The notes: generated from the letters alone by a model not told the origin. Shown: positions 45,744 to 56,228, numbered from the stretch's first letter. The stretch: DNA of 64,000 nucleotides from G963720475 sp963720475 (GCA_963720475.1 OY970394.1:1054001-1118000), one strand, 5' to 3'. Numbers and translations are program-made.

Positions 45744-46429
45744 CCCGCCAGCCCGACCAGCTCCGCGAGCCGCCCGGGCGCCGGGAGCTCCTCGGACACG
45801 TGCGTCGCGCCGGCCGCCCGCAACTGCTCCGCGTCGTACGCGAGTGTCGCCACCGCGACCGTGATCGCACCGATCGCCAGCCCGCACGCGACGTCGTGGG
45901 GCGTGTCGCCGATGACGATCATCTCCTCACCCGCGAGTTCGCGGCCTTCGTGTTCGGCCGCGAGCTCGCGCGCCGCGCGCGCGATCGTCGGTCGGTCCGA
46001 GCCCTCGACACAGAACGCGCCACCGCGCTCGGCAAAGAAGTCCCACAAGCCGTAGTGCCCGAGCTTTGCGCGCGCGCCCTGCTCGACGTTCCCGGTCAGG
46101 AGCATGTTGACGGCGTCGTCGCGGGCGTCGAAGTAGGCGAGGCACTCGCGCGCGTTCGGCATCACCCGTCCCTGCTCGCGATCGAGCACGTGCGGGAGCC
46201 GCCGGGTGTAGGAGTCGAGCAGACGCGCCGCGACAACGTCCTCGTCCCTGCCGCCGCGCGCGCCGACGGCGACCGCGATCTCATGGTCGGTGAAGCCGTC
46301 CCATGGCCAGTCGGCGAAGAGGTCCATCTCCTCTCCCAGCACCTCGGCTGCGGCCTCCTCCCACGCGTGGATGCCCGCCCGCGCGGTCGTCAGCAGGGTG
46401 CCGTCGATGTCCCAGAAGAGGTAGATCAC
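45740..46429 (-). CDS. HAD-superfamily phosphatase (phosphoglycolate phosphatase-like)
   Basis: Intact, 229 aa from GTG 46429. MIYLFWDIDGTLLTTARAGI (motif I DxDGT), cap region with AEVLGEEMDLFADWPWDGFT and DHEIAVAVGARGGRDEDVVA, motif II NMLLTGNVEQGARAKLGHYG, motif III/IV GSDRPTIARAARELAAEHEG and EEMIVIGDTPHDVACGLAIG. The motif III lysine is replaced by Arg or displaced (DRPTIA), which is unusual. The stop overlaps the convergent dehydrogenase stop. It may be a sugar-phosphate phosphatase or a generic housekeeping enzyme; on the minus strand between plus-strand sugar genes. Confidence 0.88.
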   Translation of the reverse strand: MIYLFWDIDGTLLTTARAGIHAWEEAAAEVLGEEMDLFADWPWDGFTDHEIAVAVGARGGRDEDVVAARLLDSYTRRLPHVLDREQGRVMPNARECLAYFDARDDAVNMLLTGNVEQGARAKLGHYGLWDFFAERGGAFCVEGSDRPTIARAARELAAEHEGRELAGEEMIVIGDTPHDVACGLAIGAITVAVATLAYDAEQLRAAGATHVSEELPAPGRLAELVGLAG

Positions 46430-46658
46430 AGCGCGCGCGGCGGGCAAACCTAGTTGATCCGGCGCGGTTAGCGGCTCGAAACGACCCCTTCGAAGGGCGT
46501 CCATCCCGCTCGCAGTCCCGTGCTCCGCCGGACTGGCGAAGCGCACGTTGCGAGGTTTTGTACAGCCGTACAAGCGGGGTCCGCGCAAGAGTCGTACTCT
46601 CCTGCGCTTGGACTGAAATGCGACCGTGCCCGCCGCCGGGCCAGGAGAGCCGCCACCA
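46430..46658. promoter_or_regulatory. Divergent intergenic region of glnN and HAD gene
   Basis: 229 bases, the longest gene-free stretch. It holds a perfect 6-4-6 inverted repeat TTGTAC-AGCC-GTACAA (46558-46573), a TAGGTT -10-like hexamer on the minus strand (46452-46447) upstream of the HAD gene, TACTCT on the plus strand at 46595-46600 and an AGGAG ribosome binding site (46643-46647) eleven bases before the glnN ATG. No clear -35 is present. Unlike most starts here, glnN has a real leader. Confidence 0.6.
46558..46573. promoter_or_regulatory. Palindromic operator candidate upstream of glnN
   Basis: TTGTAC AGCC GTACAA, perfect arms of six. Symmetric sites of this size are bound by dimeric regulators. 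It lies 86 bases before the glnN start, where a repressor or activator of nitrogen metabolism could act. It does not match the GlnR box pattern that I know (GTnAC-n6-GaAAC), so the regulator is unknown. Confidence 0.4.
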
Positions 46659-48809
<2,151 letters not shown>

Positions 48810-48833
48810 CGACGGGGGCCGGATCCCCGCTGC

Positions 48834-48862
48834 GCGGGCGCAATCTCTCTAAGATCGCCCGC
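48834..48862. repeat. Inverted repeat over the SDR start region
   Basis: Arms GCGGGCG (48834-48840) and CGCCCGC (48856-48862) enclose a 15-base loop that contains TAAGAT. It lies between glnN and the SDR ATG at 48865. It could be a weak terminator for glnN, or an operator around the -10 of the SDR; a 10-base GGGG/CCCC repeat stands just before it (48814-48827). Confidence 0.45.
48850..48855 (+). promoter_or_regulatory. Candidate -10 element, leaderless start
   Basis: TAAGAT, nine bases before ATG 48865 with no ribosome binding site between. Lies in the loop of the inverted repeat 48834-48862. Confidence 0.5.
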
Positions 48863-48864
48863 CG

Positions 48865-49830
48865 ATGAAGAAGGTTCTCGTCACCGGCGGTGCCGGCAAC
48901 GTCGGCTCGGCAATCGTCCGCCGGCTGCTGCAGGACCCGCAATGGGAAGTTCGCGTGTCGGACCAGCGCACGCCGGCGCAGTGGATCGCCGACGACTGCG
49001 AGATCCATACCGGCGACCTGCGCGATCTCGACGAGGCCCGCACGGCGATCAAGGGCTGCACCCACCTGATCCACCTCGCCGCGATCGTCGGCGGGATCGG
49101 CAACTGGCACAAGTTCGCCCACGACGTGATCGAGACGAACACGGCGCTCTACAACTCGGTCTTCCGCGCCGCCCTGGAGGAAGACCTGGAGCGAACGACC
49201 TACGCGTCGTCCTCGATGGTGTTCGAGAACGCGACCGAGTTCCCGACCACGGAGGCGCACATCCGCGACACGATCACTCCGTGGTCCGCGTACGGCTTCT
49301 CGAAGCTCGCCGGTGAGGTGTACTGCCGCGCGCTCGCCGACCAGCACGGCTTCCGCTACACGATCGTGCGTCCGTTCAATGCCTACGGCCCCGGGGAGGT
49401 CCCGGAGGACGAGCCCGGCATCACCCACGTGATCCCCGACCTGATCCGGAAGGTGCTCTCGGGCCAGAAGCCGCTGCAGATCTTCGGCTCGGGCGAGCAG
49501 ACGCGTGCGCTGACCTACATCGACGATCTCGCAGACGGCGTCGTGATCGCGGCCGACCACCCCGCCGCCGAGGGCGAGGACTTCAACATCTCGACGCCCC
49601 GTGAGGCGACCGTCGCCGAGATGGCGCGGATCGTCTGGGAGGCCTGTGGCGAGAATCCGGAGGAGTTCGAGCTCGAGCACATGCCCACCTACGAGGTCGA
49701 CGTTCAGCGCCGAGTCCCCTCCGTCGAGAAGGCGCGCGACCTGCTCGGTTACGAGGCGAAGATCGACCTCGAGGAGGGAATCGCCCGCACGGTCGAGTGG
49801 CTGCGGGAGAACATGGCGGTCCAGTCATGA
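48865..49830 (+). CDS. NAD-dependent epimerase/dehydratase (SDR)
   Basis: Intact, 321 aa. MKKVLVTGGAGNVGSAIVRR, VRVSDQRTPAQWIADDCEIH, LIHLAAIVGGIGNWHKFAHD, VIETNTALYNSVFRAALEED, TTYASSSMVFENATEFPTTE, ITPWSAYGFSKLAGEVYCRA (YxxxK), YTIVRPFNAYGPGEVPEDEP, GITHVIPDLIRKVLSGQKPL, TRALTYIDDLADGVVIAADH, RVPSVEKARDLLGYEAKIDL. The VGGIGNWHKFAHD motif is similar to the GDP-fucose-synthase-like paralogue at 43520 and suggests the same fold branch. ATGA overlap with gmd: it is probably part of the GDP-6-deoxyhexose pathway. Confidence 0.93.
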   Translation: MKKVLVTGGAGNVGSAIVRRLLQDPQWEVRVSDQRTPAQWIADDCEIHTGDLRDLDEARTAIKGCTHLIHLAAIVGGIGNWHKFAHDVIETNTALYNSVFRAALEEDLERTTYASSSMVFENATEFPTTEAHIRDTITPWSAYGFSKLAGEVYCRALADQHGFRYTIVRPFNAYGPGEVPEDEPGITHVIPDLIRKVLSGQKPLQIFGSGEQTRALTYIDDLADGVVIAADHPAAEGEDFNISTPREATVAEMARIVWEACGENPEEFELEHMPTYEVDVQRRVPSVEKARDLLGYEAKIDLEEGIARTVEWLRENMAVQS

Positions 49831-50816
49831 GCAAGAGCGCGCTGATCACCGGCATCACCGGCCAGGACGGCTCGTACCTCGCCGACCTGCTGCTGGAGAA
49901 GGGTTACGACGTCCACGGTCTCGTGCGCCGGTCCTCGACCGAGCGCTTCGACCGCATCGAGCACATCCGCGACCAGGTCACCCTCCACCAGGGCGACCTG
50001 CTCGACCACCGCTCGCTGGTGGACGCCCTGCGCGCGAGCGAGCCGGACGAGATCTACAACATCGCCGCGATGAGCTTCGTCCACGTCTCGTGGATCCAGC
50101 CCGTGCTGACGGCGGAGTTCAGCGGCGTCGGCGTGACGCGCGTGCTCGAGGCGATGCGCGAGGTCTGCCCCGAGGCGCGCTTCTACCAGGCGTCCTCGAG
50201 CGAGATGTTCGGCAAGGTCCGCGAGGTCCCGCAGACTGAGCTCACGCCCCTGTATCCGCGCTCCCCATATGGCGTCGCGAAGACCTACGGGCACTACATC
50301 ACCGTCAACTACCGCGAGTCGTACGGCCTTTTTGCCTGCTCAGGGATGCTTTTTAACCATGAAAGCCCGCGCCGTGGACTCGAGTTCGTGACCCGCAAGG
50401 TCGCGAACGCTGCGGCGGCGATCAAGCTCGGTTTGACCGACGAGCTCGCCCTCGGGAACATGGACGCCGAGCGCGACTGGGGCTACGCGCCCGACTACGT
50501 CGAGGCGATGTGGCTGATGCTCCAGGAGGACGAGCCCGACGACTTCGTCATCGCGACGAACAAGACCCACTCGGTCAAGGAGCTCGTCGACACGGCGTTC
50601 GGGGTCGTCGACCTCGACCCCACCGAATACGTCCGCTCCGATCCGCAGCACATGCGACCCGCCGAGGTCGACAACCTCCGCGGCGACTACTCGAAGGCCA
50701 AGGAGAAGCTCGGCTGGGAGCCGAAGACGGACTTCGAGGAGATGATCCGGCTCATGGTCGAGGCGGACCTCGAGCGGCTGCGCGCGCTCGGCCCGGTCGC
50801 CCGCTTCGAGAGCTGA
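49827..50816 (+). CDS. gmd: GDP-mannose 4,6-dehydratase
   Basis: Intact, 329 aa. KSALITGITGQDGSYLADLL (GITGQDGSYLA is diagnostic of Gmd), VHGLVRRSSTERFDRIEHIR, VTLHQGDLLDHRSLVDALRA, SEPDEIYNIAAMSFVHVSWI (the usual motif is AAQSHV; here AAMSFV), FYQASSSEMFGKVREVPQTE, TPLYPRSPYGVAKTYGHYIT (YxxxK), ACSGMLFNHESPRRGLEFVT, RKVANAAAAIKLGLTDELAL and GNMDAERDWGYAPDYVEAMW. It makes GDP-4-keto-6-deoxy-D-mannose. The next gene is the matching reductase, giving GDP-D-rhamnose, while the Fcl-like gene at 43520 could divert the same intermediate to GDP-L-fucose. Confidence 0.95.
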   Translation: MSKSALITGITGQDGSYLADLLLEKGYDVHGLVRRSSTERFDRIEHIRDQVTLHQGDLLDHRSLVDALRASEPDEIYNIAAMSFVHVSWIQPVLTAEFSGVGVTRVLEAMREVCPEARFYQASSSEMFGKVREVPQTELTPLYPRSPYGVAKTYGHYITVNYRESYGLFACSGMLFNHESPRRGLEFVTRKVANAAAAIKLGLTDELALGNMDAERDWGYAPDYVEAMWLMLQEDEPDDFVIATNKTHSVKELVDTAFGVVDLDPTEYVRSDPQHMRPAEVDNLRGDYSKAKEKLGWEPKTDFEEMIRLMVEADLERLRALGPVARFES

Positions 50817-50826
50817 GCGAAGTCCG

Positions 50827-51736
50827 ATGGGCGCGACGCTCGTCACCGGCGGCGGCGGCTTCGCGGGCGCCCATCTGCTCGAGCTGCTGAGCGCCTCGGG
50901 CGAGGAGGTGCTTGCCCCGCGCCGGTCCGAGCTCGACCTGCTCGACGGCGAGGCGACGACGGCCTATGTGGCCGCGCACCGGCCGGAGCGCGTCTTCCAC
51001 CTCGCGGGGTTCGCTTCGCCCGCGGCTTCGTGGGACCAGCCGCGCGAGGCGCTGTCGGTGAACCTCTGCACGACCGTCAACCTCCTCGACGCGATCCGCA
51101 CCGAGGCGCCCGGCGCGCGGACGTTGCTCGCGAGCTCGGGCGAGATCTACGGGGCGCCGGAGTCGCTGCCGATCACCGAGGACGCCCCGCTTCACCCGGG
51201 CAATCCGTACGCGGTCTCGAAGGCCGGCTGCGACCTCCTCGGGGAGCAGTACGCGACCGCTTACGGCCTGCGCATCGTCCGCGCCCGCGTCTTCAACCAC
51301 GCCGGTCCGGGCCAGGCCGACGAGTACGTCCTCGGCACGCTGACCCGCCAGATCGCCGAAGCCGAGGCGAGCGGCGAGCGCGAGGCCGTGCTGAAGACCG
51401 GGCGCACCGACACCCGGCGCGACTTCACTGACGTGCGCGATGTCGCGCGCGCCTACGTCGCCGCGGTCGAGCTCGATCCGGGCGCATACAACGTCTGCAG
51501 CGGGAAGGTCACGTCGATCGCCGACCTGATCGATCTGGTCGTCGCCGCGACCGAGCTCGAAGTTCGCCAGGAGACCGATCCCGAACCGCCTGCGCCCGCA
51601 CGAGATCGACGAGATTCGTGGCTCGGCCGAGCGGCTGAACGCGGCGAGCGGCTGGGCGCCCGAGATTTCCCTGCGGGACACGGTGCAAGACGCGCTCGAA
51701 GCGTGGCGCGGCTCGCTGAGCGCTGCGCGCGCGTGA
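50827..51736 (+). CDS. rmd: GDP-6-deoxy-D-mannose reductase (Rmd-like)
   Basis: About 303 aa with one indel near 51588. MGATLVTGGGGFAGAHLLEL, VLAPRRSELDLLDGEATTAY, VFHLAGFASPAASWDQPREA, LSVNLCTTVNLLDAIRTEAP, LLASSGEIYGAPESLPITED, NPYAVSKAGCDLLGEQYATA (YxxxK), IVRARVFNHAGPGQADEYVL, RDFTDVRDVARAYVAAVELD, YNVCSGKVTSIADLIDLVVA. The tail across the indel reads LRPHEIDEIRGSAERL, GWAPEISLRDTVQDALEAW. ASPAASW and FNHAGPGQ are typical of Rmd. With Gmd upstream it would yield GDP-D-rhamnose. It ends in GTGA overlapping the next start. Confidence 0.92.
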
Positions 51737-52669
51737 GCGACAACGCCTGCCCGGCATGCGGCGGAACGCTCGCGCCGTGGCGCCCGGTGCCGGCCGGCGA
51801 GCCCTCGGACGAGCGCCGCTACGAGCTGGCGCGCTGCGGCGAGTGCGGCAGCGCGGTGACGCTGGGCGGTGGCCCCCGCACCCGATGCTGTACGAGACCG
51901 GCGTCTACACCTCGGCACGACCCCGTTTCCCCGCTGTCATTGCCCTCTTTCAGCGGCTGGTGGCGCGGCAGCCGGTCCGGATCTTGCGCGGCTCGGGCCT
52001 TCCTCCGCATGCCCGCGTCCTCGATGCCGGAGCCGGCCGGGGGAGGCTGGTGGGGGAGCTGCGGAGGGCCGGGTTCGAGGCGGCTGGGATCGAGCCTTCG
52101 GCGCGCGGTGCGGACACCGCGGCCGCGGAGGGGTTGCCCGTCGAGCGCGCCGAGATCGCCGAGTACTCTGCAGCCGATCTCGACGCCGTCGTCCTCTGGC
52201 ACGTGCTCGAGCATCTCGAGGAACCGCGCGCGGCCGCTCGAGCGGGTCCGCTCGTGGCTTCGTCCCGGCGGCGTCCTGCTGCTCGGCGTGCCGAACGTGG
52301 CCTCGCTCCAGGCCTCGATCGCCGGTCCCGGCTGGCTCCACTTCGACGCTCCGCGCCACCGCCTGCACCTGACGCCGGGCGGCCTGCAGGCGCTGCTCGC
52401 GCGCGCCGGCTTCGAGCCCGGCCGGGTCCGGCACATGGTGTGGGAGTTCAACCCGGCCTCGATGTGGATGGCTTTGCTGACGCGGCTCGGCATGAGTCCC
52501 GGCCTACCCGTTCCACCTGCTGAAGCGCAATGCGCCCGCGCGGGCGCGCGATCTCGCGCTGCTGCTGATCGCCGGCCCGCTGCTGCTTCTGCCGGCGCTC
52601 GCGCTGGAGCTCGGCGCCGCGGCCGCGCGCCGGGGCGGCACGATCGCCGTCGTCGCCCGCCGTTCATAG
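51733..52669 (+). CDS. Zinc-ribbon SAM methyltransferase with C-terminal membrane helix
   Basis: About 310 aa, GTG 51733. N-terminus with four Cys (ACPACGG and ARCGECGS) forming a probable zinc ribbon; then LYETGVYTSARPRFPAVIAL, ARVLDAGAGRGRLVGELRRA (SAM loop), AAGIEPSARGADTAAAEGLP, DAVVLWHVLEHLEEPRAAL, LRPGGVLLLGVPNVASLQAS, HFDAPRHRLHLTPGGLQALL and a C-terminal hydrophobic stretch LALLLIAGPLLLLPALALELG, so the enzyme is membrane-tethered. The FDAPRH-LHLTP motif is common in polysaccharide-linked methyltransferases. Indels near 51880, 52235 and 52507. Confidence 0.85.
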
Positions 52670-52672
52670 GTC

Positions 52673-52719
52673 GACTGTCTTGCCCTGTGCTCGTTATGGA
52701 TGCGCAGGACGCGACAGTC
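52673..52719. terminator. Bidirectional hairpin between convergent genes
   Basis: GACTGTC (52673-52679) and GACAGTC (52713-52719) pair perfectly; inside them CCTGTGC and GCGCAGG can pair with one G-U. The nested stem sits in the 48-base gap between the convergent methyltransferase and GT4 genes and has no T-run, as is common in very GC-rich genomes. Confidence 0.55.
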
Positions 52720-53874
52720 ACCCGTAAAGCTCGCGAAGGTCGCGCACGTAGCGGTCCTCCGCGAACAGCTCGCGGGCGCGGTCGAGCAGCGCGTCGCCCT
52801 CGCGGGCCCGCCGGGCAGGGTCCGCCATCAGCTCGCCGAGGGCGCGTGCGAGCGCATCGACATCTCCGCGCGGCACGCAGCGCTCGTCGCCGACGAGCTC
52901 CGGCAGCCCGCCGGCGCGGCTGGCGATCACCGGCACGCCGCTCGCCATCGCTTCCATCACCGCGTACGGGGCGTTCTCGTCCCAGACCGACGGGCATCGC
53001 GACCAGGCCCGCACGGCTGCGCAGCTCGCGCAAGGCCTCGCCGTCGAGGAGGCCGAGGAACTCCGTATCCGCGCCGCTGCGCTCGACGAGCGCCTTCAGT
53101 GCCGGCTCCAGCGGACCCTCGCCGGCGATCTTCAGCGGGACCCCCGCCGCGGCGGCTGCCTCCACCGCGAGCGACACGCCCTTCTCCCGCGCCAGCCGGC
53201 CCGCCACGAGCACGAACCCGCCCTCGTCGGCGCGCGAGCGCTCCGCGAACTCCTCCGCCGGCAGGTAGTGCCGCAGAGACGCCGATCTGCTCGGACGGGA
53301 CCCCGAGCTCGATCAGCTGCTCGACCGCGAACTCGCTCGGAGCGACGAAGCGGTCCACGAGCGCGAGCACGGGCTCGATCTGGCTCCGCAGCGCGTACGC
53401 ATACGCCGCCGCCTGGGTGAGCGAGCCGCGACAGTTGTGGCGCAGGCCCGGCCAGGTGCGGCCGTGGTGGCAGTCGTAGCAGGGGGCGCCGTCGCGGTAG
53501 GCGACGCCGATCGCGCAGAAGAGGCGGAAGTTGTGCAGCTCGAGGACGACCCGTGCTCCCGCCTCGCGCGCGGCGTGGAGGGCGCGCGGGCCGAAGAGCG
53601 GCTGCATGTTGTGCACGTGCACCGTGGTCGCGCCGAGCTCGTCGACTGCGCTCGCCACCTCCTCCGGCCGCTCGCCGCCGCCGACGAGCGAGCGCCCCGC
53701 TCGTCCTGCGCCGACTGCCCCCGAATCGCGCTCCAGCGCGCGGCAGGCGACCCCGGCGCGCTCGAGCGCCTGCAACTGCAGCTCGACCGCGCGTTCCTCC
53801 CCGCCCCGCGTGCGGTAGCGGTTGTGTAGCAGCAGCACTCGCAATTCGCCGATCACGTGCGCAGTGTCGCCCAA
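52718..53874 (-). CDS. GT4-type glycosyltransferase
   Basis: About 385 aa. TTG 53874 or GTG 53856 start; LRVLLLHNRYRTRGGEERAV (RGGEE donor loop), ALERAGVACRALERDSGAV, ATTVHVHNMQPLFGPRALHA, RVVLELHNFRLFCAIGVAYR, CYDCHHGRTWPGLRHNCRGS, PVLALVDRFVAPSEFAVEQL, then across indels near 53275 and 52995 GGFVLVAGRLAREKGVSLAV, LKIAGEGPLEPALKALVERS, TEFLGLLDGEALRELRSRAG, DENAPYAVMEAMASGVPVIA. HNFR-FC--G-C--C--R---GL-H-CYR is the motif of a well-known GT4 group in capsule loci. It diverges from the GT2 at 53900 over 25 bases. Confidence 0.9.
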
Positions 53875-53887
53875 AACGGGAAATGTC

Positions 53888-53893
53888 TAGATT
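53888..53893 (+). promoter_or_regulatory. Candidate -10 element, leaderless start
   Basis: TAGATT, six bases before GTG 53900. It is part of a TCTAGA palindrome; the other strand gives the weaker TAGACA upstream of the divergent GT4. Confidence 0.5.
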
Positions 53894-53899
53894 GCTGGC

Positions 53900-54778
53900 G
53901 TGGCTGACCAACCGCTCATCTCGGTCGTAGTCCCGACGCGGAACCGCGCGAGCTACCTCGGCGTGACGCTCGCGTCGCTTGCGCTGCAGGAGCTCGACGA
54001 CTCCTACGACGTCCTCGTCGTCGATGACGGCTCGACCGACGCGACGCCCAGTACGGTCGAGGCCGCCGGCGTCCGCGCGTTGCGCCACGAACGTCCGCAG
54101 GGTCCGAACGCGGCCCGCAACACCGGCATCCGCGCGACCGGGGCGGAGTTGATCGCGCTCGTGGACGACGACGTCTTCGCCCCGCCCGGCTGGTTGCGGG
54201 CGCTCGTCGAGGGGTCGCGCGCCCACTCCGCCGCCGATGTGCTCGGCGGGCCGATCGAGGCCCGCCTCGACGGGCGGGCGCCGCGCTCGTGCGGGCGGGA
54301 GTCGCCGCCGGTCACGACGCTCGACCTCGGCCCCGACGACCGCGAGGCTGAGTTCGTCTGGAGCGCGAACATGCTGCTGCGCCGCGAGGCGTTCGACCGC
54401 CTCGACGGCTTCCGCGCCGACATCCCGATCTACGGCGACGAGGAGGACTTCATCCGGCGGCTGCGCGCCGCCGGCGGGCGGGTGATGTACGTCGCGGGCG
54501 CGCGCCTGTTCCACCGCCGCTCCGGGCGCGACGCGCGCCTACGCTCGCTCGTCCGCGCCGAGTACAGCCGCGGGCGCAACCTGCGCGCGCACGACGTCCG
54601 CCTCGGCAAGCAGCCGTCGCTCGCGCGGGAGCTGCGGACGCTCGGCGGCTGCGGCTGGCACACCGTGCGCCGGGTTTGCCCCCAGGGGCTCGTGATGGGC
54701 GCTCATTCCGCCGGCCGCACCGTCGAGGCGGTGCGCCGCTCCGGCGGTGGGACGCGAGCGGGGGAGAAGGCGCTGTGA
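53900..54778 (+). CDS. GT2 family glycosyltransferase
   Basis: Intact, 292 aa from GTG 53900. LISVVVPTRNRASYLGVTLA, YDVLVVDDGSTDATPSTVEA, GPNAARNTGIRATGAELIAL, VDDDVFAPPGWLRALVEGSR (DDD metal site), DVLGGPIEARLDGRAPRSCG, FVWSANMLLRREAFDRLDGF, YGDEEDFIRRLRAAGGRVMY (ED base), VAGARLFHRRSGRDARLRSL. The C-terminal end RTLGGCGWHTVRRVCPQGLV resembles that of GT2 enzymes with an amphipathic membrane-anchor end. TGA overlaps the GTG of the acidic protein (GTGA), so the two are coupled. Confidence 0.95.
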   Translation: MADQPLISVVVPTRNRASYLGVTLASLALQELDDSYDVLVVDDGSTDATPSTVEAAGVRALRHERPQGPNAARNTGIRATGAELIALVDDDVFAPPGWLRALVEGSRAHSAADVLGGPIEARLDGRAPRSCGRESPPVTTLDLGPDDREAEFVWSANMLLRREAFDRLDGFRADIPIYGDEEDFIRRLRAAGGRVMYVAGARLFHRRSGRDARLRSLVRAEYSRGRNLRAHDVRLGKQPSLARELRTLGGCGWHTVRRVCPQGLVMGAHSAGRTVEAVRRSGGGTRAGEKAL

Positions 54779-56118
54779 GCTCGCGCGCGACCGGCGAGCG
54801 GCTCGAGCCGGAGGAGCTGGAGGTCTCTGAGGAGGAGCTGAAGCTCGGGCTCGAGGGTGTGGACAGCGCCAAGAAGGAGGCTCAGCCGGTCGAAGACCTC
54901 CCGGAGGGCGACGACGGGGCGGATGAGGACGAACAGGACGCGACCGCGGACGCAGAGGAGGACGACGGCGAAGACCGCGACAGCGGCGACACGGACGACG
55001 ACGACGAGGACGGACCCGAGGCCGACGAAAACGCTGAAGCCGATGAGGATGAAGACGAAGAGGACGAAGACGAAGACGACGAAGCCGACGAGGACGAAGA
55101 CGAAGACGACGAAGGCGACGAGGACGAAGACGACGAGACGGACGAAGAGGAAGACGCGGACACCGACGAGGAGGAAGCGGACGAGGACGACCAGGCGCAG
55201 GCCGAGGAACCCGAGCAGCCGCTCGTCCTCCTCGCCGACGGCGCTCCCGACCCGGACACCTTTCTTTCCGGCGAGCGAGGCACGGTCGCCGGCATCCGCC
55301 TCACCACCCGCGCGAAGGCCGGCGACCTCCGCCTGAACTGGCGCTTGCGCCGCGCGAAGGACATCCACATCGAGCTCGACCGGGCCGCCGATGCCGTGCC
55401 CGACCGCGATGTGCTCGCGATTTCGATCTACCGGCCGGGGACCGAGCTCCTCGCCGGGGCCGCCGAGGAGCTGTACGAGAGCCGTCACCGCGTACGGCTG
55501 GCCTGCGGCGCGACGGAGGGGGCCGAGCCTGCACTCGCGGAGGAGACGATTGCGACCGACCTCGCGGGCGGAAAGTTCGAGAACGTCAACACCGTGCTCC
55601 GGCGGGTCGAGGAGGACGGCGAACCGGCGCCCGACTGGCTGCTGGTGCTCGACGACGACGTCGCCCTCCCCGAGGGCTTCCTCGACCGCTTCGTCGGCGT
55701 CTGCGAGGCGCTCGACCTCGCGCTGGCACAGCCCGCCCAGACCCTCCGCAGCCACGCTGCGTGGCGGGTGACCCGCCGCCGCGCCGACTCGATTGCGCGC
55801 GAGACGCGCTTCGTCGAGATCGGCCCGGTCACGGCCTTCTCGCGCGCCGCCCAGGACGAGCTCCTACCGTTCCCCCCGCTGCGCTACGGCTGGGGCCTGG
55901 ACTCGCACTGGGGTGCCCTCGCCGTCGAGCACGGCTGGAGGATCGGGGTCGTGGATGCGCTCCCCGTTCGCCACAACGCGCGGCCGGTGGCGACTTCCTA
56001 CCCCCACGAGGAGGCGGTCGACGAGGCGGTCCGGTTCCTCACCGGCAAGCCGTACGTGCCCACGCAGCGCGCGCAGGAGACGGTAGAGGTGCACCGAAAC
56101 CTGCTTGCAGACGCCTAG
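54775..56118 (+). CDS. DUF707-like glycosyltransferase domain with a long acidic low-complexity N-terminal tract
   Basis: Intact, 447 aa from GTG 54775. Residues 1-43: MSSRATGERLEPEELEVSEE and similar charged text. Residues about 44-147: nearly all Asp/Glu, disordered, with a 30-base tandem duplication. Residues about 148-447: folded part: FLSGERGTVAGIRLTTRAKA, LNWRLRRAKDIHIELDRAAD, VLAISIYRPGTELLAGAAEE, DWLLVLDDDVALPEGFLDRF (DDD at residues 293-295), LALAQPAQTLRSHAAWRVTR, TRFVEIGPVTAFSRAAQDEL, YGWGLDSHWGALAVEHGWRI, GVVDALPVRHNARPVATSYP. The order DDD, QPA-T--S, FVEI-PVFSR, GWGLD, GVVDA--VRH is what I know from DUF707. The catalytic role is inferred. No signal peptide. No match to the acidic tract fused to this domain is known to me. 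Confidence 0.8.
   Translation: MSSRATGERLEPEELEVSEEELKLGLEGVDSAKKEAQPVEDLPEGDDGADEDEQDATADAEEDDGEDRDSGDTDDDDEDGPEADENAEADEDEDEEDEDEDDEADEDEDEDDEGDEDEDDETDEEEDADTDEEEADEDDQAQAEEPEQPLVLLADGAPDPDTFLSGERGTVAGIRLTTRAKAGDLRLNWRLRRAKDIHIELDRAADAVPDRDVLAISIYRPGTELLAGAAEELYESRHRVRLACGATEGAEPALAEETIATDLAGGKFENVNTVLRRVEEDGEPAPDWLLVLDDDVALPEGFLDRFVGVCEALDLALAQPAQTLRSHAAWRVTRRRADSIARETRFVEIGPVTAFSRAAQDELLPFPPLRYGWGLDSHWGALAVEHGWRIGVVDALPVRHNARPVATSYPHEEAVDEAVRFLTGKPYVPTQRAQETVEVHRNLLADA
54900..55215 (+). repeat. Acidic low-complexity coding tract
   Basis: About 105 codons of Asp and Glu with a few Ala, Gly, Thr. Glu is written GAA as often as GAG and Asp sometimes GAT, unlike the GAG/GAC-only neighbours. 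It lowers GC locally and points to slippage-driven growth. Confidence 0.85.
55063..55122 (+). repeat. 30-base tandem duplication in the acidic tract
   Basis: Two copies, 55063-55092 and 55093-55122, differ at one base (GCC versus GGC). They encode DEDEDDEADE and DEDEDDEGDE. The near identity indicates a recent event. Confidence 0.9.
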
Positions 56119-56133
56119 GCGCCCGCGGGGCGC
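56119..56133 (+). terminator. Short hairpin after the acidic protein gene
   Basis: GCGCCC GCG GGGCGC starts on the base after TAG and is followed by AACTTT. Stem of six G-C pairs, loop of three; T-run very short. Plausible terminator only. Confidence 0.4.
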
Positions 56134-56228
56134 AACTTTCCGCGCGCGGTGGGGGTTGGTCTGCTTTAGACCATGTATCCGCTCGTCCCGAATGGCTCCA
56201 TCAGCCCTGGTAGCCTCACTCAGTCGCC

